Positions 29,540 through 38,508 of a DNA stretch of 64,000 nucleotides are shown piece by piece. The translations under genes and the position numbers were made by a program. The DNA is taken from the NCBI RefSeq assembly GCF_001584725.1, contig NZ_CP014606.1:992001-1056000 (forward strand), in the 5' to 3' direction. Origin of the DNA: an endosymbiont 'TC1' of Trimyema compressum. GTDB taxonomy: Bacteria; Bacillota; TC1. Each line of letters opens with the position of its first letter. Positions within the stretch are counted from its first letter, which is position 1. The notes below the pieces were generated by a model. The model was not told the DNA's origin and ran no database searches. It saw only the letters and a list, made by a program, of their open reading frames with translations.

Positions 29540-29703
29540 ATGGATAGTTACATCTGTAATGTTTGTTGGTATACATATTGACCCTGCAGTTGTTGACCCA
29601 AAAGCAGGTATTGGGCCAGGAACACCATTCGAGTCTTTGCCTGACTGAAGATTGGTTCTGTCCAATTTGTGGTATGACAAAAGAACATTTTAGAAAAGGG
29701 TAA
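29540..29703 (+). pseudogene. Rubredoxin, frameshifted
   Basis: Small iron protein, one Fe(Cys)4 centre, likely electron donor to FprA. ATG 29540 has AGGAGG upstream. Reads MDSYICNVCWYTY, shifts to DPAVVDPKAGIGPGTPFES, then shifts to EDWFCPICGMTKEHFRKG with stop at 29701-29703. Both CxxC knuckles (CNVC and CPIC) are present and repaired length is about 53, exactly rubredoxin-sized. Two single-base changes near 29577 and 29645 break it. Terminator follows at 29717. Confidence 0.85.
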
Positions 29704-29716
29704 GTTACCTTATCAA

Positions 29717-29754
29717 AAAAAGAGACTATTTCCACTTAGAGATAGTCTCTTTTC
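29717..29754 (+). terminator. Bidirectional terminator between rubredoxin and modC
   Basis: Arms AAAAGAGACTAT and ATAGTCTCTTTT, with U runs on both strands. Confidence 0.85.
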
Positions 29755-29772
29755 ATATACCTAATAACTGCT

Positions 29773-30831
29773 TTATTTATCTACCAATATTAAAGCCTTT
29801 GGATCAAAATAAATTGTCCAAGGGCCTCCCTTATTTTCAATAGTTTGCCAAAAATTTCGGCTCATTTCCCAACGTAATAAGTTTTCCTCTGTTTTTTCTG
29901 ATACACTGAGATAAATACTCATATCAAAAGGGTTTTCAACAACATTTACAGGATAAAGAACTACCCTATTAGCTACTTCATTTTCCCTAGCAAAACGTAA
30001 ATATTGATCCTGAATACCTACATGTGTAACATTATCTGAAACCCTATCCTCAGTTTTTAAATTGATACCCCAATCCATAGCAAAAATATCGTATTCACCA
30101 ATTTTCCTACATTGAGAAAAATTTTTACACCCTGTTAATTGTCCCGTCTTTAAAGTAGGGGGCTTTTTGAAAATAGTCTTCTTGTCTCCAAAAGCTTCAA
30201 CTTTTCCTTTATCTACAACAATAATATCATTACATAAACGATAAGCTTCCCGCATATTATGAGTCACAAATATAGCGTAACCTTGATACCAGCTAAGATT
30301 TTCCCTCAATTGCTCAATCATCTGATGCCTCAAATAGCTATCCAAAGCTGAAAAAGGCTCATCTAGTAGAAGCAACTCAGGATTTAGTACCAATGCTCTC
30401 CCTAAAGCTACTCGCTGCTTCTGACCTCCAGAAAGCTGACTTGGAAAACGATTTTCTAAACCGCTTAATGCCAGCCGGTAAATCATTTTAGCCACAGATT
30501 CATTTCTTTCTTCCTTTGCTAACTTATGAAGGCCAAAGCCAATATTTTCCACTACAGTCATATTGGGAAAAAGTGCATAATCCTGAAATAAATAGCCAAT
30601 TTTCCGTTCTCTAACTAATTTATTAATCTTTTTATCACTATCAAAAAGAACCATATCATTTAAAATAACTTGTCCCTCATCGAGCTTTTCAATTCCAGAA
30701 ATACCTTTTAAAGTCATAGTCTTACCTGAACCAGATGCCCCGAGTATCCCTGTAATCTTTTCTTTGCAAATAAAATCAACATCTAGGGTAAATTCTTTAA
30801 ATTTCTTTTTCAGCTTAACCTTTAAAGCCAT
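29773..30831 (-). CDS. modC: Molybdate ABC transporter ATP-binding protein
   Basis: Powers molybdate import. The start at ATG 30831 (MALKVKLKKKFKEF) is preferred over the longer 30849 form because AAGGGG lies nine bases upstream and the family begins here. It has Walker A GASGSGKT, Q-loop YLFQDYALFPNM, signature LSGGQKQRVALGRAL and Walker B LLLLDEPFSALD, all in the first 215 residues. The C-terminal 130 residues take the place of the usual mop/TOBE sensor domain but look only distantly like it. Overlaps closely with modB (the modB stop is at 30833). Intact, 352 residues. Confidence 0.92.
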   Translation of the reverse strand: MALKVKLKKKFKEFTLDVDFICKEKITGILGASGSGKTMTLKGISGIEKLDEGQVILNDMVLFDSDKKINKLVRERKIGYLFQDYALFPNMTVVENIGFGLHKLAKEERNESVAKMIYRLALSGLENRFPSQLSGGQKQRVALGRALVLNPELLLLDEPFSALDSYLRHQMIEQLRENLSWYQGYAIFVTHNMREAYRLCNDIIVVDKGKVEAFGDKKTIFKKPPTLKTGQLTGCKNFSQCRKIGEYDIFAMDWGINLKTEDRVSDNVTHVGIQDQYLRFARENEVANRVVLYPVNVVENPFDMSIYLSVSEKTEENLLRWEMSRNFWQTIENKGGPWTIYFDPKALILVDK

Positions 30832-30832
30832 T

Positions 30833-31513
30833 TTAACGACCCCTTCCATATTGATTTTTCTGCTGTCTCTGGGTCCAGTAATTCATTAAAATCATGCCAA
30901 TTAAAGAGATTGAGAAAATCAATCCCGCCCATAAATAAGCTTTATTCATATCCCCTGCTTCAACTGCAAAATAAATAGCTAAGGGAATAGTTTGGGTTTT
31001 TCCTACAATATTTCCTGCAATCATTAAAGTTGCACCAAACTCTCCTAAGCCACGGGCAAAAGCTAAAACTGCTCCAGCACAAATGCCTGGCCAAGCTACC
31101 GGTACTACTACCTTCCAAAAAACACGCCACTCTTTTGCCCCTAAAATTCTAGCACTATAAATCAAACTATCATCTACTTGCTCAAAAGCCCCTCTAGCAG
31201 TCTTATACATTAATGGAAAAGAAACTACAGTTGCAGCAATAACAGTGGCAGTCCATGTAAATATAACTGAAACATTTAATGACTCAAAAAGAAATGAACC
31301 TATAGGACCATTTTTACCAAAAAATACTAGCAAAAAGAACCCAATCACTGTTGGTGGTAATATTAATGGTAACATTAAAATACTATCAATGACACCTTTA
31401 AATTTACTCTTAGATCTGGCTACAAACCAAGCTGCTAGCAATCCTAAAAAAAATGTTACAATTATAGAAAGACAGGCCGTCTTTATAGAAACAATTAATG
31501 GAGACCAATCCAT
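30833..31513 (-). CDS. modB: Molybdate ABC transporter permease
   Basis: Membrane channel of the molybdate importer. 226 residues, about five or six transmembrane segments, intact. Begins MDWSPLIVSIKTACLSIIVT, and carries the cytoplasmic EAA-type loop SARILGAKEWRVFWKVVVPVAWPG and the FARGLGEFGATLMIAGN signature typical of ModB. Sits between the binding-protein gene and modC. No lesion seen. Confidence 0.93.
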   Translation of the reverse strand: MDWSPLIVSIKTACLSIIVTFFLGLLAAWFVARSKSKFKGVIDSILMLPLILPPTVIGFFLLVFFGKNGPIGSFLFESLNVSVIFTWTATVIAATVVSFPLMYKTARGAFEQVDDSLIYSARILGAKEWRVFWKVVVPVAWPGICAGAVLAFARGLGEFGATLMIAGNIVGKTQTIPLAIYFAVEAGDMNKAYLWAGLIFSISLIGMILMNYWTQRQQKNQYGRGR

Positions 31514-31619
31514 ATTTACTTACCTCAATTTGCTTTCCTTATTTCATCAAGAAAAAGCAGCACCAAAATGATTCTGCTTTTTCAAGAAATCTTGACTTAC
31601 TCTATTATTAATATATCAC

Positions 31620-32429
31620 TTATTGAATCTTAGTAAAACCAAATTTTTCAAATTTAGCTTTAGCTTCATCTCCTTTTAGATAGTTTAAAAAATCTTTTGC
31701 CCCTTGTTGGTTTTGTGCATCTTTAAGAACTGCTGCTGGATAAGTAACTGGTTTATGACTGTCTTCTGGTGCTGTTGCTGCAACTTTTACACCACTAGCT
31801 ACTTTGGCATCTGTTTCATAAACAACACCTGCCTCAGCATTTTTAGTCTCTACCCATGAAAGGACTTCTCTTACATCTTTTCCATAAACAAGCTTGCTTT
31901 CTATTTTTTCAAAAAGCTTAAAATAATTTAAAACGTCCTTAGTATAAACCCCTACAGGAACACTGGCTGGATCTCCCATGCCTATTTTAGTTACACTGTC
32001 TTTTGTTAAATCTTCAAAAGAAGCCACCTGATTATTATCACTAGGAACAATCAGTACAACCCTATTTTTTAGTAAGTCTATTCTGGTACCCTTAACAATT
32101 AAATCCTTTTCTTCCAAAGCGTTCATTTGTTTAGGGGCTGCTGACATAAACAAATCAGCAGGAGCTCCCTGTTCTATCTGCTGCTGCAAAGAACCTGAAC
32201 TACTAAAATTATACTCAATTTCCACATTCTTTTTTTTACTAATGTAATCTGTTTTAATTTCCTCCATTACATCTTTCAAACTGGCTGCTGCAGAAACTGT
32301 AATTTTTGATGGTTCTTTACTTGTGTCAGTGCCATTGTTACCGCAAGCGACTAGTAAAAAACAACTGCTAAACAAAAGCAATAACCCAATAACAATACTC
32401 CTACTCTTTTTAAATAACATATTTTTCAT
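31620..32429 (-). CDS. modA: Molybdate-binding lipoprotein, copy 1
   Basis: Extracytoplasmic molybdate-binding protein. 269 residues. A lipoprotein signal is visible: KKSRSIVIGLLLLFSSCFLL then LLVACGNNG (lipobox L-V-A-C). Core motifs ITVSAAASLKDVMEEIK, FSSSGSLQQQIEQGAPADLF (oxyanion-binding S and Q), and WVETKNAEAGVVYETDAKV fit ModA. Intact. A paralogue lies directly upstream. Confidence 0.93.
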   Translation of the reverse strand: MKNMLFKKSRSIVIGLLLLFSSCFLLVACGNNGTDTSKEPSKITVSAAASLKDVMEEIKTDYISKKKNVEIEYNFSSSGSLQQQIEQGAPADLFMSAAPKQMNALEEKDLIVKGTRIDLLKNRVVLIVPSDNNQVASFEDLTKDSVTKIGMGDPASVPVGVYTKDVLNYFKLFEKIESKLVYGKDVREVLSWVETKNAEAGVVYETDAKVASGVKVAATAPEDSHKPVTYPAAVLKDAQNQQGAKDFLNYLKGDEAKAKFEKFGFTKIQ

Positions 32430-32460
32430 TATATACCTCCAAAATATTAATCAATCTGAT

Positions 32461-33262
32461 TTATTGTACAGTACTAAAACCATACTTGGTAAATATTTCT
32501 TTTGCTTCACTAGTTTGTAAGAATGCTAAAAAACTTCCGCACCTTCTTTATTTTCATTATTTTTCAGAATAGCTGCTGGATAAACAACTGGCTTATGGCT
32601 TTCTTCTGGAGCAATTGCAGCAATTTGAACATTTTTGCCCACTTTAGCATCCGTCTCAAAAACAAAGCCTGCATCTGCATTTTGGGTTTCTACCCAGGAT
32701 AAAACTTCTCTTACATCCTTCGCAAAAACTAATTTTTCCTGAACAGCATCAAAAATACCATAATAGTTCATTATTTCTGTACCATAAACACCTAGCGGTG
32801 TACTACCAGGGTCTCCAATTCCAACCTTAGAAACATTTGAATCACCCAAGTCTTCAAAACTGTTAATTATCGAATTATCCTTTGGCACAATTAATACTAT
32901 TTTGTTTTTTAAGAGATTTACCTTTGTATCTGTTAAAACTAAATCCTCAAAAATTAATGCTTCCATATGCTTAGGAGATGCTGAAATAAAAATATCTGCA
33001 GCAGCACCTTGTTCTATCTGTTGTTGCAATGAACCAGCACTACCAAAATTATATTGAATAGCAACTGACGGATGTCGCTGAATGTAAATGGTCTTCAATT
33101 CTTCTAAGACATCCTGCAAACTTGCTGCTGCAGAAATATTTAAAGTTGAAGGTTCTTCTTTTTGCTGACATACTGTTAATAAAAGTATTCCTATGATTAA
33201 AAGAAGCAAACCACATTTTATAGCTTTATAGCTTTTAGTAATGTTTTACTCATTTTTTTCAT
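32461..33262 (-). pseudogene. modA: Molybdate-binding lipoprotein, copy 2, two lesions
   Basis: Paralogue of the next gene (same ISAAASLQDVLEELK, SLQQQIEQGAAADIF and AKDVREVLSWVETQNADAG blocks). The true start is ATG 33262 with GAGAGG upstream. The first 14 codons (MKKMSKTLLKAI) lead into an 8-bp tandem duplication TTATAGCT at 33218-33233 that shifts the frame; without it the signal peptide continues KCGLLLLIIGILLLTVCQQK with lipobox L-T-V-C. At the 3' end, one T is missing in the six-base run at 32528-32533; with it the frame reads FLAFLQTSEAKEIFTKYGF and stops at 32461. First gene of the mod operon, behind a consensus promoter. Confidence 0.9.
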
Positions 33263-33304
33263 AATCCTCTCTTAATTTTTAATATAAAAAAATCAAAACG
33301 TGAC

Positions 33305-33377
33305 AATAATAATCAATTCTTAACAATTATTAATTAAGTTTGATTATTATTATAATCTTATAACTATATTTTGTCAA
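33305..33377 (-). promoter_or_regulatory. Consensus promoter and long palindromic operator of the mod operon
   Basis: Minus strand: -35 TTGACA at 33372-33377, exactly 17 bases, -10 TATAAT at 33349-33354. A perfect 12-bp inverted repeat, AATAATAATCAA (33305-33316) and TTGATTATTATT (33340-33351), begins at the -10 box and spans the start point, 47 bases in all. This is where a repressor such as a ModE-like regulator would bind; the MocA-ModE fusion protein at 53385-54311 is a candidate. Confidence 0.85.
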
Positions 33378-33415
33378 TAAAAAACAGTTGGAATTATAAA
33401 TTCCAACTGTTTTTT
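33378..33415 (-). terminator. Terminator of the small XRE gene
   Basis: Perfect stem AAAAAACAGTTGGAATT with AATTCCAACTGTTTTTT around a 4-base loop. Directly downstream of the stop at 33430. Confidence 0.92.
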
Positions 33416-33429
33416 TAGATAATGCCTAA

Positions 33430-33630
33430 CTAGTTATCAAAAAGATCATCTAGAGAATGCCCAAGAACATGAGCAATACTCTTGCAAGTTTTAATTGAAG
33501 GATTAGCAGTTCCACCTTCAATCATATAAAGATTTTGCCTAGTAATTCCTACTGCATCGGCTAATTCACGAATTGAATAGCCTTTTCCCAAACGATATTT
33601 TCTGATTTTGTCCGCGTCTTTCTTATTCAT
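33430..33630 (-). CDS. Small XRE-family regulator
   Basis: 66-residue Cro/CI-type protein consisting of little more than one helix-turn-helix (YSIRELADAVGITRQNLYMIE, residues 18-38), followed by PSIKTCKSIAHVLGHSLDDLF. ATG 33630 has GGAGGTGG upstream. Such minimal regulators usually control neighbouring genes; here it stands between pepD and the mod operon with its own terminator. Targets unknown. Confidence 0.85.
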   Translation of the reverse strand: MNKKDADKIRKYRLGKGYSIRELADAVGITRQNLYMIEGGTANPSIKTCKSIAHVLGHSLDDLFDN

Positions 33631-33661
33631 TTTCCACCTCCGTATAATTAATATAGCTTAA

Positions 33662-35116
33662 TTAAATACTTTTAATATCTTGAAGCACTGCCTTAATAAA
33701 CTTCCATACTCTTTCTGTTGATGAAATTGATAGATGTTCTTCTGCAGTATGGGCTCCGATAATAGTAGGTCCAAAACTTATAGCATCAATATCTGGCATC
33801 TTTTCTTTAAAAATACCACATTCAAGACCAGCATGTATCGCAACAACTTCACCTTTGTTATCAAACCTAGCATTATAGCACTTCGTACATAAATCTCTTA
33901 CTTTTGAATGAGCTTCATAAGCCCAAGCTGGGTAGAAACCATAATTTTCTGCAGTTCCATCAACCGCTTCAGCTAAACAGCTTAAACTATTAACTAAATC
34001 CATCCCCTGACTCTTAATAGAACTTCTTAAGGCAGATTCTAACAATACATGGTTTTCTGTTGTTTTCACAATACCGTTATTCATAGAGGTCTGTACCAAT
34101 CCTTCAATATATTGACTGCGGCTTAAAGGACCATAGGGAATTAATGTTAAAACAGTTGCAACATTGAGACTATCCTCTACAGACATTACTTTAAATATAC
34201 CTTGTGTTGAATCCTCTATTACAATTTTAATATTAGAATCCTGAGGAGTATATTCTGCTTGTAATTCTTCCTCTAAAGTAGCAATAATTGAATTTACTTT
34301 CTCCAGGCTGGATGCTTCAATTAATACGGTAGCTCTACACTCCCTAGGTATGGCATTATTTTTTGCTCCTCCAAATATGCCACCTAAAGAAAATTTAATA
34401 TTCGCAACACTCATATTATTTAAAAATCTGCCCATTAGTTTATTAGCATTGGCTCTTTCTTTAGCAATTTCCAACCCTGAATGACCACCTAGTAAGCCAA
34501 ATATTCTGACACTTAACAGAAGACCTTGAGTCTCTTTAAATTTTATAGGAATCGTAATAGCATTTGTATTACCACCTGCACAGGAAGCATAAAACTTCCC
34601 TTCCTCTTCCGTATCAATATTCATGAAAATCTTACCTTCAAGTACACTGGCATCTAATGCATGAGCACCTGTCATTCCAGTTTCCTCATCTGTCGTAAAT
34701 AAAACCTCTAATGGTGGATGCTCAATATCTTGGCTATCCAGTAAGGCTAAGCAGAAAGCTACTCCAATACCATCATCGGCACCTAAAGTTGTTCCATCAG
34801 CATATAAATCATCACCATTAACTACCCATTTTATTGGATCTTTACTAAAATCATGTTTGCTGTCAGCTTTTTTTTCGCAAACCATATCCATATGACCTTG
34901 AAGAATAACAATAGGCCCATCCTTTAAGGAGCCTGTGCCAGGCTTCTTAATAATAATATTATTAGCTTCATCTTGTTTTGCCCAAAGGTCTCTTTCTTGA
35001 GCAAACCCTTTAAGATAGTTACTGATATTGCCTTCTTTTTTTGAACAACGGGGTATCTGGCTAATAGCTTCAAAAAAATGAAAAACATCTTTACTTTCCA
35101 ATTGATCAAAATTCAT
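33662..35116 (-). CDS. pepD: Aminoacyl-histidine dipeptidase (M20 family)
   Basis: Zinc dipeptidase that splits Xaa-His and other dipeptides in the cytoplasm. 484 residues, intact. Metal-site blocks are VILQGHMDMVCEKK, LGADDGIGVAFCLALLD and FTTDEETGMTGAHALD (catalytic E), then the GGHSG segment of the lid domain and the last histidine in GPTIIGAHTAEEHLS. It overlaps the upstream PqqD-like gene by 11 bases, and that gene is coupled to the OPT transporter, so the three form a peptide uptake and hydrolysis operon. Confidence 0.94.
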   Translation of the reverse strand: MNFDQLESKDVFHFFEAISQIPRCSKKEGNISNYLKGFAQERDLWAKQDEANNIIIKKPGTGSLKDGPIVILQGHMDMVCEKKADSKHDFSKDPIKWVVNGDDLYADGTTLGADDGIGVAFCLALLDSQDIEHPPLEVLFTTDEETGMTGAHALDASVLEGKIFMNIDTEEEGKFYASCAGGNTNAITIPIKFKETQGLLLSVRIFGLLGGHSGLEIAKERANANKLMGRFLNNMSVANIKFSLGGIFGGAKNNAIPRECRATVLIEASSLEKVNSIIATLEEELQAEYTPQDSNIKIVIEDSTQGIFKVMSVEDSLNVATVLTLIPYGPLSRSQYIEGLVQTSMNNGIVKTTENHVLLESALRSSIKSQGMDLVNSLSCLAEAVDGTAENYGFYPAWAYEAHSKVRDLCTKCYNARFDNKGEVVAIHAGLECGIFKEKMPDIDAISFGPTIIGAHTAEEHLSISSTERVWKFIKAVLQDIKSI

Positions 35117-35474
35117 CCCAATCCCTCTCTTCCTTAATATGATCTAATTTAATATATCTCTGTTTTAAAATATGTCTCATAAATGGAATTAATCTGGCAA
35201 TAGCTACCTCTTCACTATCCCTTAAATCTTCAGCCATTATCTTAGCAATATCATAAACTGACCGCTTACCATTAATTAATAGCCAAACGCGAGTACTGTT
35301 ATCATCTAATGTAATATCTGTTGTTGTAGGTTTTTTAAATAGCCAAGTAAAAAAACGTTGTATCGGCTGTTTATAATGAAAATAGAGAATAATATGATCC
35401 TCAACCAGCTGATAATCCTTATGAATAATCACAGGTACATAGCTTAAAAAATTATGCTTAGGATTATATTTCAT
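35106..35474 (-). CDS. PqqD-like peptide-chaperone protein
   Basis: 122 residues. The C-terminal two-thirds (TTDITLDDNSTRVWLLINGK followed by YDIAKIMAEDLRDS) match the PqqD family, winged-helix chaperones that hold peptides for radical-SAM modifying enzymes. Its N-terminal 50 residues are basic and aromatic. It overlaps OPT by TAATG coupling and pepD by 11 bases. No radical-SAM maturase or precursor peptide is near. The peptide transporter context suggests a peptide-binding role, but that is inference. Confidence 0.72.
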   Translation of the reverse strand: MKYNPKHNFLSYVPVIIHKDYQLVEDHIILYFHYKQPIQRFFTWLFKKPTTTDITLDDNSTRVWLLINGKRSVYDIAKIMAEDLRDSEEVAIARLIPFMRHILKQRYIKLDHIKEERDWDEF

Positions 35475-37432
35475 TACTTTTCCTCGCTTATCTGCTTATC
35501 TTCTTTTGTTTTCCTAACAGTTACAAAATACATCCAAATAGCCAATAAAATAAATATTATAAAAGTAACAATACTTTTTGCTACTGGTGATGTAATTACA
35601 TTACTGAAAATATCTGTTTTCACGCCTATAAATGCAAAAACAGCTACAATTATACCAATTAATGCATCCCCTGCAATTAAACCAGAAGAGAGGAGAATCC
35701 CTTTTTCAACCTTCTTATCTTTAAGCTTTTGATCTTTTTTGAAGCGTCTTTCAACAAGTTCTCTAATAACACCACCAAGAAAGATAGTTGCAGTTAATGT
35801 AATATTTAAGTAAATACCTAATGAAACTGATAATACCGGTAAACGCAAGAACCAGCAAGCAATTGCAATAAATACGCCAACTAACACAAATAACCATGGC
35901 AACTGGGCATTGATAATTCCCTGTATTAATAGCGCAATTAATGTAGCCTGAGGCGCTTGTAAATTAGCACTTCCAATTTGATAGGTGGAGGTAAGGATAA
36001 TCATAATACCAACTGCTACAAAAGTTGTAAAAAGCAGTGCGATAATCATAGAATATTGTACTTTTCTAGAAGTTCCACCTATAACAAAGGTTGTTTTTAA
36101 ATTCTGTGTAGCTCCACCTGCAACAGATATAGCAACACAGACAATAGTTCCAATGACTAATGAAGCTACCATACCTTCATTTCCAACCATACCCATGGCC
36201 CTAAATACGGAAGTAACAATTAATAAGCTTGCAATAGTCATACCTGATACAGGATTATTTGATACCCCAATAATCCCTACCATCCTAGCTGAAACAACAG
36301 CAAAGAAAAAGCTAAAGACTATGGCCAAAGCAGCTCCCACCATATTACTTCCTACAATTGGCAACAACCAAGTCATTAGAAAAACAGCAATGACTACTAT
36401 TAAAACCCAGAACATAGGAACTTCCATATCAGAACGTAATGTAGTACCACCTATAGCTGTTTTTTTTTCCAGCCCCGTAATTGCAGACTTAAAGCTTTTA
36501 AAAATACTCGGCAAAGAGGTAACAAGAGAAATTAAACCACCAGCAATTACGCCACCTGCTCCAATATAACGAATATACTGTTGCCAAATCTCATCAGATG
36601 TCATATTGCCAATTAATGTAGTGGCAGGTTCTATGGCCGTAACTGCATCTGCTCCAATATATTTAATTAGTGGAATTAAAGTAAACCAGGCAATTAAGGA
36701 TCCTCCAAACAACAAAGAAGCAGTCTTTGTGCCAACAATAAAGCCAAGTCCTAATAAAGAAGCCAATGTCTCAAAACCAAATTTAGTTCCTTGATAACTC
36801 TTGAGATAAATAGAAGCTGATTCATTCCATAAACCAAATCCACCAGACAACCATTTATAAGCAGCGCCTACACCAATTCCTGTTAATATAGTTTTAAAAC
36901 CACTGCCACCTTCACTGCTATGGACTAATACTTCTGCTGCTGCCATACCCTCAGGATAAAAAAGCTTACCATGTTCTTCAACAACCAGTAGCATTCTAAA
37001 AGGTGTTACTAAAAATATACCTAAAAATCCACCTAAAATAACCAATACTACTGCTTGAAAAAAATTAATGGACATCCCCCAAATAATTAAAGCTGGCACT
37101 GTAAAAATCAAGCTTCCTGCTACGGACTCACCTACAGCTCCCATGGAAGCAGTTATATTAGCTTCCAAAAGATTATTTCTTTTAAATAAAGCTTTAAATA
37201 TTCCAACACCTAAAATAGCTGAAGGAATACCTGCGGTAATTGTTAACCCTACTTTTAAGCCTAAATATACATTTGCGGCAGTAAAAAAACAAGCTAAAAT
37301 AATACCAAGAATAATAGAATAACCCGTAATTTCAGGCATGACCTCTGAAGTAGGGATATAGGGTTCATAGTCAACTCCTTTTATACATCCATAGGCATCT
37401 TTAGAAATACCTTTTTCATTGTGATTACTCAT
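35474..37432 (-). CDS. OPT-family oligopeptide transporter
   Basis: Large proton-coupled membrane transporter of peptides or peptide-metal complexes. 652 residues, about 15 hydrophobic segments, intact. Family marks near the N-terminus are PEITGYSIILGIILACFFT, AANVYLGLKVGLTITAGIPS and ITASMGAVGESVAGSLIFT. ATG 37432 has GGAGGTG upstream. The gene is nearly 2 kb without a single frameshift, in contrast to many broken neighbours. Substrate unknown; the coupled PepD suggests di- to oligopeptides. Confidence 0.93.
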   Translation of the reverse strand: MSNHNEKGISKDAYGCIKGVDYEPYIPTSEVMPEITGYSIILGIILACFFTAANVYLGLKVGLTITAGIPSAILGVGIFKALFKRNNLLEANITASMGAVGESVAGSLIFTVPALIIWGMSINFFQAVVLVILGGFLGIFLVTPFRMLLVVEEHGKLFYPEGMAAAEVLVHSSEGGSGFKTILTGIGVGAAYKWLSGGFGLWNESASIYLKSYQGTKFGFETLASLLGLGFIVGTKTASLLFGGSLIAWFTLIPLIKYIGADAVTAIEPATTLIGNMTSDEIWQQYIRYIGAGGVIAGGLISLVTSLPSIFKSFKSAITGLEKKTAIGGTTLRSDMEVPMFWVLIVVIAVFLMTWLLPIVGSNMVGAALAIVFSFFFAVVSARMVGIIGVSNNPVSGMTIASLLIVTSVFRAMGMVGNEGMVASLVIGTIVCVAISVAGGATQNLKTTFVIGGTSRKVQYSMIIALLFTTFVAVGIMIILTSTYQIGSANLQAPQATLIALLIQGIINAQLPWLFVLVGVFIAIACWFLRLPVLSVSLGIYLNITLTATIFLGGVIRELVERRFKKDQKLKDKKVEKGILLSSGLIAGDALIGIIVAVFAFIGVKTDIFSNVITSPVAKSIVTFIIFILLAIWMYFVTVRKTKEDKQISEEK

Positions 37433-37557
37433 CTATATACACCTCCATTTTCTTAATAAAACATTTTATGACTGACATATCTTTTTGTCATTATATCAAT
37501 TATGTTCTATTAGAGCAAGTACTAATGTCAAATTTATTAAATCAATAATTCAGGACA

Positions 37558-37598
37558 ATAAAAAAGAGGCAAATCCTATAGGGAAATTACCTCTTTAC
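37558..37598 (-). terminator. Terminator after lysozyme-like gene
   Basis: Minus-strand AAAGAGGTAATTTCC and GATTTGCCTCTTTTTT with a U run, right after the stop at 37599. Confidence 0.8.
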
Positions 37599-38267
37599 TT
37601 AATTTAAAAATCGTTTTACATGTTCTACATATAAATAGTCACCATATCGGGCTTCTTTGTTTTCATTAACTCCTCTATATAAACTTTCATCAAGGCCAGC
37701 ACTCATAATAAGAGAATACTCTAAGGCATTTTCAGGTGTAAATCCTTCGTAGCCCATTTTCTTTAGCCAATGCAAATATCCTTTTCCAAAGTTATAAGAT
37801 TGAAGCAATAATTCCAGGGTTTCCTTTAAATCTAATTCCTGTATGATTGCCATATGCTCACGCCAAACACCAATGCCCCAAATAATAGATTCTTCAGGAT
37901 TTTGAATAGCCCCAACTTTTCCATATTTATTTTCTGAAGATTGCATAGGATCATCACCCTTACCTTTAGACTCTTGTTGCATCTGGGCTAATATCCATGA
38001 TTCATATTCAATAGGGACGCCATGGATAATCATGGCCTCTGTCACTGTATCCTTATAGGATAAAACTTCATTTGGAATAGTAGGAATAATAACAATATTT
38101 TTAGTTTCTGGATTTAAAGCTATCAGAATAGCACCAGAAATGAAAACAATTAAAAGGAAGAATAAAGTTACAAATAGAAAAAGATACTTTCTAAAAAAAT
38201 CTTTTACGGGATGTCCTTTTCTATTAACTCTTCTAAGTAATGATTTTGTTTTTCTCTGTCTGCCCAT
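37599..38267 (-). CDS. Membrane-anchored lysozyme-like (muramidase) protein
   Basis: 222 residues: basic N-terminus (MGRQRKTKSLLRRVNRKGH), one transmembrane helix at about 29-50, then a Lysozyme_like domain as in the muramidase half of CwlT-type cell-wall enzymes. Likely catalytic glutamate is in AQMQQESKGKGDDPMQSSE; SYNFGKGYLHWLKKMGY is the matching substrate-cleft block. Faces outside and probably trims peptidoglycan. Intact. In other genomes this domain is common in conjugative elements; no other transfer genes are here, so a housekeeping role is as likely. Confidence 0.82.
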   Translation of the reverse strand: MGRQRKTKSLLRRVNRKGHPVKDFFRKYLFLFVTLFFLLIVFISGAILIALNPETKNIVIIPTIPNEVLSYKDTVTEAMIIHGVPIEYESWILAQMQQESKGKGDDPMQSSENKYGKVGAIQNPEESIIWGIGVWREHMAIIQELDLKETLELLLQSYNFGKGYLHWLKKMGYEGFTPENALEYSLIMSAGLDESLYRGVNENKEARYGDYLYVEHVKRFLN

Positions 38268-38349
38268 ACTATTCCTCCTTTCATTTTTTCATATTATATA
38301 GAATTTTATTAATACAAGTAAATTACAACCATTTAAAATATATGTATTT

Positions 38350-38378
38350 TTGACTTCATAGACCCCATATGATATCAT
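38350..38378 (+). promoter_or_regulatory. Orphan plus-strand promoter
   Basis: TTGACT at 38350-38355 and TATCAT at 38373-38378 with exactly 17 bases between. No coding frame follows, only a structured stretch and a terminator. Confidence 0.65.
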
Positions 38379-38384
38379 ATAGGT

Positions 38385-38508
38385 GTCTTGAAGGATACTC
38401 CAAGATATTATTAATTAGAAATAACCGAGATATTAATTTTTCTCTCTATCTTTCCCAAGCACCTTTAATATATTAAATCCTAATATATTGAAGGTGCTTA
38501 TTTTTTTA
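38385..38508 (+). ncRNA. Candidate small RNA with intrinsic terminator
   Basis: About 124 bases from the predicted start to a strong plus-strand terminator: stem AAGCACCTTTAATATATTA with TAATATATTGAAGGTGCTT at 38457-38499, then ATTTTTTT. The U run exists only on the plus strand, so it is not the end of the minus-strand acetyltransferase. An internal hairpin CTTGAAG/ACTCCAAG lies near 38387-38404. No open frame over 15 codons with an RBS. I do not recognise it as 6S, tmRNA, SRP RNA or a known riboswitch. Confidence 0.6.

Noticed and set aside
35985-37322. Plus-strand open frames opposite the OPT gene
   Set aside because: Long antisense frames come from codon bias of the real minus-strand membrane protein; no RBS and low-complexity T/P/I composition.
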